12,590 nucleotides of DNA from Byssochlamys sp. IMV 00236 (taxonomy: Eukaryota > Ascomycota > Eurotiomycetes > Eurotiales > Thermoascaceae). Shown here one piece after another: positions 1 through 8,270 of this stretch. The position numbers were made by a program, and so were the translations under genes. Within the stretch, counting starts at the first letter, position 1, and each line of letters opens with the position of its first letter. Where the stretch lies: the NCBI GenBank assembly GCA_001931875.2, contig MSJH02000179.1, positions 1-12,590 of the forward strand, read 5' to 3'. Below the pieces are notes generated by a model that saw only the letters and a program-made list of their open reading frames with translations, ran no database searches and had not been told where the DNA came from.

Positions 1-15
1 TTTTTTTTTTTTTTT
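1..15. repeat. Poly-T tract at the left end
   Basis: Fifteen consecutive T open the window. Together with the 38-A tract at the other end, this suggests that the window is a whole contig whose assembly stopped at homopolymers. It is not evidence of a gene end by itself. Confidence 0.9.
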
Positions 16-369
16 GTTTGATCAACATTGAACAATAAACTTCTTTTAAAAGTGAGTTTAAACAAAAAGAAAAAAGGATTTGCTATTTCTCCATTTAAAT
101 AATTTGTTTCCGATGCCATAACGTTAATCGCATGGTCGTACACGGTGAACATGTGGAATAGGCAACTTACTTTCTACTTTTAGATTTTTTTAATTTTTGT
201 AATTTTGAATATATGAAAAAAAAAGAAAGAAAAATATCCACCCTTCCCATTGTCTATTCTCACTCTTTATTTCAATGAAAATATATGCAATAGTAAAACC
301 CATTCAATAAGAGCCTTGAACCATTTGAAACTTGATGTCTGAGCTCTCTTTGTTTGTGTATGTCTTTTT

Positions 370-385
370 ATCACGTGTACGTGAT
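370..385. promoter_or_regulatory. E-box palindrome (CACGTG in a 7-2-7 inverted repeat)
   Basis: The sequence ATCACGT-GT-ACGTGAT is a perfect 7-bp inverted repeat around a 2-bp centre and contains CACGTG at 372-377. CACGTG is the classic target of basic helix-loop-helix factors, such as fungal Pho4 or Cbf1 types. It lies about 390 bp upstream of the KH-domain start codon. A regulatory role is inferred from the motif and position only. Confidence 0.4.
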
Positions 386-470
386 ATCATCCTACATCCA
401 AGTGGCTTATCTCTTTATCTTTTTTTTTAAACTACTTATTGTCTCTTTCTATATTTTAGAGACATACACT

Positions 471-527
471 CACACACACACACACACACACAAAGAGAGA
501 GAAAAACTAGCATATATATATATATAT
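471..527. repeat. Compound microsatellite (CA)11-(GA)4-(AT)8
   Basis: Three simple repeats lie close together: CA units at 471-492, GA units at 495-502 and AT units at 512-527. The AT run could also serve as a TATA element for the downstream KH-domain gene. Such tracts are often length-polymorphic between isolates. Confidence 0.85.
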
Positions 528-587
528 CCCAAGTAAATAACCTTGTTCATTCTTTTTTCTTTACTATACACACACATATATACACAC

Positions 588-708
588 ATGTTCCTTATTC
601 CAATTCCCAGATTCTATTCTCCCTCTTCCAATCTAACCATTCTTCACACCTATTCTCACCTTTACCTTTTACCTTTCTCCCTGAATCGTTTTTATTAAAA
701 TCATCAAG
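588..708 (+). promoter_or_regulatory. Pyrimidine-rich leader of the KH gene, with a 36-codon upstream ORF
   Basis: From about 590 to 690 the plus strand is strongly C/U-rich, with several CCC or ACC clusters and repeated TTTACC units. An ATG at 588 opens a 36-codon frame that closes with TAA at 696-698, before the probable 5'UTR donor at 709. If the transcript starts upstream of 588, this is an upstream ORF that could lower translation of the KH protein. The transcription start is unknown. The C-rich composition is of interest because the encoded protein resembles poly(C)-binding proteins. Confidence 0.4.
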
Positions 709-772
709 GTAACCTCCAAAAAAAATAAAAATAAAAAAGCATACATTATATACGTTTTCTTCTTTCTTGTAG
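709..772 (+). other. Probable 5'UTR intron of the KH gene
   Basis: The sequence AAG|GTAACC starts a 64-nt segment that ends in a pyrimidine-rich stretch and TTGTAG immediately before the ATG at 773. Reading upstream across the joined exon meets an in-frame TGA at 682-684 with no earlier ATG, so the intron lies in the untranslated leader. Its size and signals match the coding introns of the same window. Confidence 0.6.
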
Positions 773-2144
773 ATGTCTGATAACGAAACAATCGACAGGT
801 CTAAACGTCCTCGTTTAGAGGAAGAATACGACTCTGAACACGAGCGTGATCACCAAGACGACCGTCACCCAAAAAGACAAGCAATCCCTGACCCTGAGAC
901 AAAAGCCCCTCATTTCGTACCAAGTGAGGATTCTCCAAAATCAAAATCTCCGGATATCAAGTCTAAATCAAGTCAATCCAACATCATCTCGCTTCGTTCG
1001 CTCGTCAGTATGAAAGATGCAGGCTTAATCATTGGAAGAGGCGGTAAAAACGTCAGCAAGATTCGTGAATCCTCTATGGCTCGTGTGAACGTGTCTGATA
1101 TTATTCCTAGTGCTGTTGAACGCATTCTGACTGTGATAGGCCCTGTCTCGGCTGTGTCAAAGGTAATCTTGACATTCATTCTTGTCTCTCATTAACTATC
1201 TTTGTAGGCTTATGCTTTAGTAGCAGAAAAGATTATTGAAGAAAGCGCGCTCGCAGAAGAGAATCAGAGTGTTCCACCACAACAGGACATAACCATCAAA
1301 ATTCTTATTCTTTCTAATCGTATGGGTTGTATTATTGGTAAAAGCGGCTCTGTCATCAAGTCTATCCAAGAATCAAGTGGTGCTCGTGTTACTGCAGCAG
1401 AGGAACCTTTACCTTTATCCTCCGAACGTGTCCTCTCCATTCATGGCACTCCACAAATGATTGAACAGGCAGTCAAGCGTGTGGGGGATATCTTGATTGA
1501 ACAAACTACGCAACCTACGGGCTATACACTCTATAAACCTATTCCTGGTGGAGCTCAGAGCTATAGTAGTCACAGCAGCTCAAGTTCTCAACGAAGTACA
1601 TCGCGTCGTCCTCATGATAATAATATGAATTCTGCTGCTGCTGTAGCCATGATGGGATACGCTGGTATGCTGCCTGTCAACGGCATGTCTGTCAACGGCC
1701 TCTATTATCCATCCAACTATCCTGGAACGTCTAATGGGAGACAAAGTGACTATCCATTACCTATCATGCCTGGACTGTCAGGAATAGGAATGGGAAATAT
1801 GCCTGGGTTTATGCCACATACAACACAATCTCAACAAATCTATATACCTAACGAAATGGTAATCCAATCAAAATATACATACGCACTTTCTCTAATCTCT
1901 CTCTCTCTCTTTTCTGTTTTAGGTTGGCTGTATTATTGGTAGAAACGGAATGAAAATCAATGAAATCAGACAGACAAGTGGAAGCCACATCAAAATTGCA
2001 GATCCTAGAGACGATAGCCGTGAAAGACTCATCACGATCACAGGCACTCCTGAAAGCAACCAGATTGCCCTTTATCTGTTATACTCTCGTCTTGAAGCAG
2101 AGCAAAGACGTGTTGGAACAAGATATAATGATTCCCAAAAATAA
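773..2144 (+). CDS. Triple-KH-domain RNA-binding protein (PCBP / hnRNP K / yeast Hek2 type)
   Basis: Three exons, 773-1162, 1208-1858 and 1923-2144, join in phase 0 to give 420 residues. The introns are 45 and 64 nt, GT-AG. The N-terminal 60 residues are charged and include a possible nuclear localisation motif (KRPRLEEEYD). KH1 covers about residues 71-142 with the GXXG loop GRGG at 88-91. KH2 covers about 155-228 with GKSG at 174-177. KH3 covers about 339-408 with GRNG at 353-356. The KH2-KH3 linker (about 230-338) is rich in Ser, then in Met, Gly, Pro and Asn. This is the architecture of the PCBP/hnRNP K family, which binds C-rich single-stranded RNA or DNA and acts in mRNA stability, translation and localisation. 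Intron 2 cuts KH3 just before its GXXG loop, and retention would remove KH3. The domain call is secure; the RNA targets are unknown. AATAAA overlaps the stop codon. Confidence 0.9.
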
Positions 2145-2254
2145 AAAAAAATATGCAGACATTGAAGCTGTAAATTTCACTAGTGGCCCCTTTTTTTGGC
2201 TTCTGACTTTTAATAGAAAGGGCTGGTGCTTTCTTTTTTTCTCTTGTTTCTTTG

Positions 2255-3175
2255 ATGCTCTTTTGGATCCTTTTGTTTGTTCTTTTCAGCAATGTCTATT
2301 CTTATGCTAGTGCACCAGGAACAGTAAGTAGTAGTCACAAGATGTCTACAGTCATTGACAGTCTTACAGTGCAGTCTAAGTGGAAACAAAATGGCCACTG
2401 TTGGTCATGGTCCTTCCAAGTCCACTTGTTCCGATTGCTATGGTGTAAGCATCAAGACATCGTCTTCTTCTCTTGTCAATATACAGCTGACAGGGAAATT
2501 TGCTTATCAAGGCATTGTTATGCTTGTAAAGGATAAAGACACCAACAGAACTGTAGGCGAATTTAAGGAATTTGATCAAGACCTCTTTACATCAGTAGCA
2601 TGCGATGATGATGATGAAGTTGATCAAGTAGATTTCGACTCAAACGCTGTCATTGGACATATAGACTCCAAACTAAAGCAATGGCCAGTTCATGTCGGTT
2701 GGACGATGGATATTGTTGATAAACCAGTTACTTCACTTAAGTTTCAAGGCATGGTTGTTGTAAGTTTGTCCAGTATGGATAAACCATAAGAAGATTGATC
2801 CTTTGTACATAGATCGACTATGACAATTTTCATATGTTACCTGAAATAGAGTTTAAGTTAAAAAAGACAGTGACAATCACAACTACAACAAGAGCGATAG
2901 AAACATCAGTAGAAGAACCTACGATGACCATATCAGACCCAGTGAGTCGAACAACAGAAATAGAGCACACAGCCACACAAACAACCATAGAGGTAGAGCA
3001 TCCTATGGATACATTTGTAGAGCAAGAGCGTAATGAGTTATTTATCTATACATTTTCAATATTGTCTACACTTTATTGTTCTTTATCTGTTTGCTTACGG
3101 AAATATATAAAGAGAAGAAAGAGACGAATAGTAGATGATGAATTACAACTCATACCCACTGCAAAAGACAATTAG
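2255..3175 (+). CDS. Reeler-like domain type I membrane protein
   Basis: Exons 2255-2323, 2370-2759 and 2813-3175 (introns 46 and 53 nt, both phase 0) give 273 residues. Residues 1-20 or so are a signal peptide (MLFWILLFVLFSNVYSYA). Residues 24-155 resemble a Reeler domain. An early Cys (24) and a GHG motif (35-37) are followed by Cys 43 and 46, a beta-rich stretch with FAYQGIVMLVKD, then TVGEF, a Cys, an IGHID segment and a VGWTMD strand. A Thr/Glu-rich stalk follows (about 171-226). One transmembrane helix (about 228-248) precedes the basic stop-transfer sequence RKYIKRRKRR and a short cytoplasmic tail. Reeler domains occur in extracellular matrix, adhesion and defence proteins of animals and in some microbial eukaryotes. 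The cell-surface placement is inferred from topology. The start is the first ATG before the hydrophobic run, only 110 bp after the KH stop codon. The family call rests on pattern recognition, without an alignment. Confidence 0.7.
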
Positions 3176-3223
3176 AATAGACCCTGCATAAAACACGTTT
3201 CACACAGATACCTTTTGTAACAT

Positions 3224-3229
3224 AATAAA
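3224..3229 (+). terminator. Polyadenylation signal of the Reeler-like gene
   Basis: A canonical AATAAA lies 49 nt after the stop codon of the Reeler-like gene, at a typical distance for a fungal 3' end. Confidence 0.5.
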
Positions 3230-3292
3230 TTCATTTAAAGAGATATAATTTTAGCAAAGCGCGCAGTCAAAGAGTTAATCCTAGATATCTGG

Positions 3293-3349
3293 AGTCCGAC
3301 TAGTGCAGGAACGATGAGTATCTCGAATACAAAATGTGTAAATCGGACT
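3293..3349. promoter_or_regulatory. Inverted repeat AGTCCGA ... TCGGACT upstream of the ATPase gene
   Basis: AGTCCGA (3293-3299) and its exact reverse complement TCGGACT (3343-3349) are separated by 43 nt. They end about 95 bp before the ATPase start codon. Each arm carries a CCG/CGG core. This could be a pair of binding sites or a weak hairpin. It is short enough to arise by chance. Confidence 0.3.
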
Positions 3350-3356
3350 GCATTCA

Positions 3357-3417
3357 TCTCTCTCTCTCTTTCTCCTTCTTTCTTTTTCTTTCTTTCTTCC
3401 TTCCTTCTTCTTTTTTT
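3357..3417 (+). promoter_or_regulatory. Pyrimidine tract in the ATPase promoter
   Basis: Sixty-one consecutive C/T bases (CT dinucleotides followed by TTC-type runs) end 27 nt before the ATPase ATG. Long pyrimidine tracts just upstream of the start are common in promoters and leaders of fungal genes. No precise function can be read from it. Confidence 0.5.
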
Positions 3418-3427
3418 ACTGTATTAT

Positions 3428-3448
3428 ATGAATAGTATCTCCTCATGA
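3428..3448 (+). promoter_or_regulatory. Six-codon upstream ORF overlapping the ATPase start (ATGA)
   Basis: An ATG at 3428 opens the peptide MNSISS and stops at TGA 3446-3448. The stop shares bases with the ATPase ATG at 3445-3447. If the transcript includes position 3428, ribosomes would end exactly at the main start codon, a layout suited to termination-reinitiation control. Transcript ends are not known. Confidence 0.35.
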
Positions 3449-6400
3449 AGATCGTCACCACTTTGATCCTATTCATAACATATCAATATGGCGTATACGC
3501 TATCCCAAAATTTAATACAGGTTGATTTCATAAACATGGCTTATTGTTTGTTTATTAACCTCTTTTATATAAAAAAAGTAAATGATCATTATCATAATGG
3601 CACTATGTGTCCAGCCGTTACACAAAATGATGTAGGATGTCCCGTTTTATGCGTCAGTGATCACTCTCTTTGTCCGTCCACAATTGGTCCTCAATCATGT
3701 CCTGCAGGTCAATCTTTGTGCATCAACGGGTCCTGTCAGACCGACTGCGCTTCTAATGCAGCAACTAACCCTTGCTCTTGTCCGTCCAGCCCACATGTGC
3801 AGTTAATGGCCTGTAATCGAATGACGCAAATCAAGACGAGTATTCCCAACTATCACCCTGAAAATGCAACCGCACAGACCTACGAGGCTTGTTCTTTGGC
3901 GTTAAAGAGTAATCAATCGATTTCCATGACCTGGGCAGACACATATACTCAGACAGGAGCACAGAATTTGATTATTTGGAATGTGTGTAGTGCACCCACT
4001 GGAATGGATTTCCCAACTCCAGGTATTGTCCAAAAGCCATAGAATGGGTAGGTGACTGATCTTCATCTATCACTAGCGCCATTAGTGATTTGTTACCTAG
4101 CGATTCATCTAGGATTCTTTGTACTCTGGCCGATATGGATGTTGTATAAACTCATTAGAGAAAAGGTAAGCGAAAAAAATAAGTGCGCATTTATATGCAT
4201 ATAGATAACCACTACGTATTCTGTAGGCTTACCGCACAAGTACAGTATCCAATGATACTGTTTCACTCAGCAGTGTAAGTGTACAGGATAATCCTGTAAA
4301 CGAAAAAGTACCAGAAGAGCCGTCAGCAAAGGAAAAAAATGTACAATCAACACAGGAAAAGGATGAACAGCTTGTACAGCGAGGGTATAAGGATGACTGG
4401 ATTGGATATATCATGGTCGCTTACATGACCGTCATTTCCGTCTTTTGGATCATTACCTTACTCATTCTTTCTCTAGATTATTATGGCTATGTATGTATAC
4501 CATTTCTCATACTACTTGTAACTAATATCAAATCTATAGGTTAATGGTGTGCCCTACGGATTGTTTTACGACTCTTATGAGCTATCTAGTAAAGCATTCT
4601 GTTTGGCTTGGTTTCTTGCCACAAGCTGGTACCTGGCTATTAACGTGATGCGAACCAAAATTAGAAATCACTTTAGGATCCAGACTTCGTTAGACCAATG
4701 TCACCATGTAGAAATTCAAAGACCACGTAAAGTGATCAAGATGTTGAGCGATGAGAACGAGAGCCGCGGTATACAGCAAAGACTAGCAAGTTTGGAATTT
4801 CTCTTGCGAGAGATACTCGGCTTTGATACTTTGACCAAGACAGTGTCTGTTCAAAGAGACTCTCAGGGCAATAAGTACTTTGAATTTCAATCAACTCGAT
4901 ATACATTCAATACACATCTAAATCAATTCACACCAGCCGTTGTTCAAATCAGCTTAAATCCTGAAGATTTACTCGGTATGGCTGTTGGATTAGATAGCGA
5001 GACAGCCAAGCAGCGACTTGAATTGATCGGTCCGAATTTCATTAAAGTCCAAGTGCCTAGTTTTTTGGAAGCATGTTGGCAAGAGTAAGACATTATTATT
5101 ATTATATTTTTTCAAAAGCAGCTCATCTCATTCTCATCTATAGGTTGACTGGGTTCTTTTATATCTATCAACTCATGATATTGTGGTGTTATTTCTACTT
5201 GGCTTATTGGCAAATCGGTATATCCGACACTGGCGTCATCTTACTCGCTGCCATTATTAAAGTCATCGTGCGTCTCAAATCAGAAAAACGAGTCAAGAAG
5301 ATGGCTGAGCATGTAGGCACATGTGAGGTCCTCAGAGATCAAACATGGCAGACAATATCCACAGCCGAATTGGTTCCAGGGGATGTTTTTCAAGTGACTC
5401 CTCATCTCACTGTACCTGTAGATGCTGTCATTTTAAAGGGAGACATTATTGTGGACGAAAGTTCTTTGACAGGTAAGTTCTCATGGAGAATTTATTAAAG
5501 GGAGAGAGAGATAGTTAACATAGATATGTAGGTGAACCTTTGCCTATACGAAAGTTTCCTGTTCGTAGTGATACAGCAGTATCAAAATTTGACGCACAAT
5601 CCTCTGGGAAAATCAACAGTTTGTTTGCAGGTACCACAGTGAAGCAAGCCATAGGAACTGCTTCAGGTGATCTTCCTGTGGCACTCGTCCTGAAAACACG
5701 AACGGATACAGACAAAGGACAGCTCGTGCAACGTATACTGTTTCCTCAGCCTGTTTCGTTTATCTTTAACGAACAGCTGAAGCTTGTGTTTTGCTTACTG
5801 CTAGTGTGGGCTCTTGTCCTACTTTGCTTTGGTGTCTGGTGGTTGGGCGGCAAGGGAATGACCGCTTGGTTTTATGGAACGATCTGTGCAGCACAAGTGA
5901 TGAATCCTCTTTTGCCAGGTTTGAAGATCATACCATGGACTTTATATTTTTTTGCTCATCTCAATTTACATATATAGCCATCCTGGTCGTTGGACAATCG
6001 GTTGCTTCACGAAGGTTGAAGAAACGTTCTGTATTCTGCGTTGACTTGCCTCGAATTCTCATGGCAGGAAAAGTTCAGGTGTTTTGCTTTGATAAGACAG
6101 GCACATTGACAAAGGAAGGACTCGAATACTACGGTGTCTATCCTTCCAAAGACGCTTGCTTTCAAAACTTTGCTGATCAATTTGATACCCTTCCGGATGC
6201 TTTAAAGATCGGCCTTTCGAGCTGTCATTCTGTGTCTCGGTTGGGTGAACAGTATATAGGAAATCCAGTAGACATAGTTACGTTTGAAACCACAGGCGCT
6301 TCGTTAGCTTCCGATAAAGACTATGATATTTCCATGAACGACGGCCAAACACGACTCAAGATCATTCAACGATTTGAGTTTCAACATGCCCGTGCCTCTA

Positions 6401-8093
6401 TGTCTGTTGCCGTTAAGGATCTGTCAACAGGGCACGTTCATTTGTTCTGTAAAGGATCTTTTGAAAGAATAGCCAGCCAATCTTGCCACATACCACCTGA
6501 CTTTGATGTCTTGACAGCTCAAAAGGCAAAGGAAGGATGCTACGTTCTTGCTATTGCTCATCGAGATTTAGGAATTCTAAGCGAAAAAGAGGAAGCCGAA
6601 ATTGGGAACAAATGGACAAGAGACGAACTAGAATCCAATCTGAATTTTGCGGGCCTGTTACTGCTTAAGAACCAGCTAAAGCCAGACACAGCCGACGCTA
6701 TTCAGCAGCTTAAAGAAGGAGACGTACGAACTGTAATGATCACAGGCGATAATGCGCACACGGGTGTCTTTATTGGTCAACAGTGTGGCCTGGTGCCTTC
6801 ACAGGCTTCAATGATTCTTGGCGAAGCGAATGACTCAAACGAGGACACGCTTATTTGGACAAATACAGAAACAGGACAGCAGATAAAGAATATAAATACA
6901 GAATTAGAAGCAAACAGTAATGTCGAGCTAGCCCTAACAGGAAATGCGTTCCGACTGTTGGTAGAAAAAGGCAGTATTCGTCAATATCTGTTTCGCATTC
7001 GAATCTTTGCTCGTATGACACCTGTGGATAAGATGACTTGTGTGGAACTCTTTATGGAAAAGGCTATTACGGCTATGTGTGGTGATGGTGGTAATGATTG
7101 TGGTGCACTTCGGTCAGCTCATGTGGGTATTGCAATGTCAGAGGCAGAAGCATCTGTTGTTTCACCCTTTAGTACACCGCGTCGCTCAGTTCAAGCTTGT
7201 GTAGACTTGCTCATACAAGGAAGATCAGCATTAGCCACTTCTTTTGCAAGTTACAAGTATTTGATCATGTATGGTGAAACCATGGCTACTGTCAAATTTT
7301 GCACATTTTATTATACAATGTCGTTTTCCCAATGGAACTTTATCCTAATTGATGCCTTCATTACCGTGTTTTGCTCCTTTGCAGTAACTCAAGCAGGTGC
7401 TGCTAGAAAGTTGTCAAGTCACAGACCAACGGCACGTATTTTGGGTCCTGAAGTCCTATTGTCTGTACTAGGAACGCTCTGGATTAATGCTTGGTTCTTG
7501 ATTGGGGCCTTCATATGGTTATATACAAAGGATGATTTCTTCCGTTGTCGTGAGTGGGATGCCCGTGCAATCGACAATTCCAAGTGGTGGCTGCTTGGGG
7601 ATAGCTTTGAAGCTGATATCCTAACGTTCATCACACTGTATCAATTTGTCAACTCTGCGTTCATCTTTAACTACGGCTACATCTTTAGAAGAAGCTGGTA
7701 TCGCAATTACTTCTTGATATTTGTATGGGCGCTTTTTGTTGCTATTGTTAGTTACTGGGAACTTGCAGGTAAAGCAAGTAACAGAAAAATTGTGTGATGA
7801 TGACTTACTCTTGTATAGACCCTAATAGATTTGGTTGCTTAATGAGAGTCAATTGCGGTAATCCTGACGTACTTGTCTCCCTTGGATACCCGCGACCTGA
7901 TTTTTATATTGAGCCATATAATAATCCTCTTGGACATAATGTGCTTCCTCGTTACTTTAGATATCAATTATGGGCCTATTCAATTGGTAATATGCTTGCT
8001 GTAAATATCTGGGAAAGGTTCTTTATTCTTGGACCTGTCAGACAATGGCTCAGGAAGAAATATCCTTTAAAGAAACTTCAAATGAATCTATAA
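3445..8093 (+). CDS. P5B-like P-type ATPase with an N-terminal secreted Cys-rich domain
   Basis: Nine exons (3445-3520, 3579-4022, 4077-4165, 4227-4490, 4540-5084, 5144-5472, 5532-5918, 5978-7768, 7819-8093; introns 49-61 nt) join in frame to 1,399 residues. Residues 1-19 (MKIVTTLILFITYQYGVYA) look like a signal peptide. Residues 20-173 hold 13 Cys and N-glycosylation sequons (N32, N75, N121, N137). Hydrophobic segments follow at about 175-200, 263-287 and 310-327, then M1 and M2 (about 476-517). Core motifs are the actuator TGE (582-584), M4 NPLLP (707-711), DKTGTLT with phosphorylated Asp750, KGSFE (870-874), TGDN (967-970) and GDGGND (1080-1085), then the C-terminal helices. FDKTGTLTKEGL and GNDCGAL point to P5B pumps, which include the lysosomal polyamine exporter ATP13A2 and vacuolar Ypk9. 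Substrate and location here are inferred. Both the ectodomain and NPLLP are atypical. The pump could instead start at Met195 (ATG 4139), leaving the ectodomain as a separate gene. Confidence 0.85.
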
Positions 8094-8124
8094 AAAGGGT
8101 ATTTAAACATCTTTATATAGTTGA

Positions 8125-8138
8125 AATAAACTTTTATT
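8125..8138. terminator. Back-to-back polyadenylation signals between convergent genes
   Basis: AATAAA on the plus strand (8125-8130) lies 32 nt after the ATPase stop codon. Two bases later, TTTATT (8133-8138) reads AATAAA on the minus strand. The plus-strand signal is the likely 3' end of the ATPase gene. The minus-strand copy could serve the oligopeptide transporter if its nearer signal is passed. Confidence 0.5.
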
Positions 8139-8193
8139 TTAAGCTCAAAAGCAACTTGTAATTCTATGTAGAAACAAAGTAAAAGTGATTCTA

Positions 8194-8199
8194 TTTATT
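8194..8199 (-). terminator. Polyadenylation signal of the oligopeptide transporter gene
   Basis: TTTATT on the plus strand reads AATAAA on the minus strand, about 72 nt past the transporter stop codon. Confidence 0.45.
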
Positions 8200-8205
8200 G
8201 ATTCT

Positions 8206-8229
8206 AAAGAAAGAAAGAGAGAGAGAGAA
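8206..8229. repeat. Purine tract with GA repeats
   Basis: Twenty-four consecutive purines, mostly GA or GAAA units, lie in the 3' region shared by the convergent ATPase and transporter genes. It reads as a CT-rich tract in the transporter 3'UTR. Confidence 0.7.
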
Positions 8230-8270
8230 CAAAAAGATCATGAAAAGGATTTCTTTATGAAAATATTACA

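Larger units (their letters stand above)
16..587. other. Gene-free upstream region
   Basis: This AT-rich stretch contains no convincing coding sequence on either strand. The only open frame of note (354-536) begins at a TTG codon and mostly translates microsatellite sequence. It holds a CACGTG palindrome (370-385), a (CA)11 / (GA)4 / (AT)8 microsatellite cluster (471-527) and scattered A/T runs. It most likely contains the promoter of the KH-domain gene. Confidence 0.6.

Noticed and set aside
354..536. 60-residue open frame on the plus strand
   Set aside because: It begins at TTG and a large part is translated CA, GA and AT microsatellite. The composition is not coding-like.
3300..3345. Possible tRNA or small RNA around TCTCGAATAC
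   Set aside because: Only a 4-bp hairpin forms (GTAT/ATAC). No cloverleaf could be drawn.
3488..3578. ATG-initiated frame beginning at 3488 as the start of the Cys-rich protein
   Set aside because: It reads through a 58-nt sequence with good intron signals (GTTGAT...TTAAC...AAAG). The ATG at 3445 gives a clean signal peptide and joins in frame after splicing.
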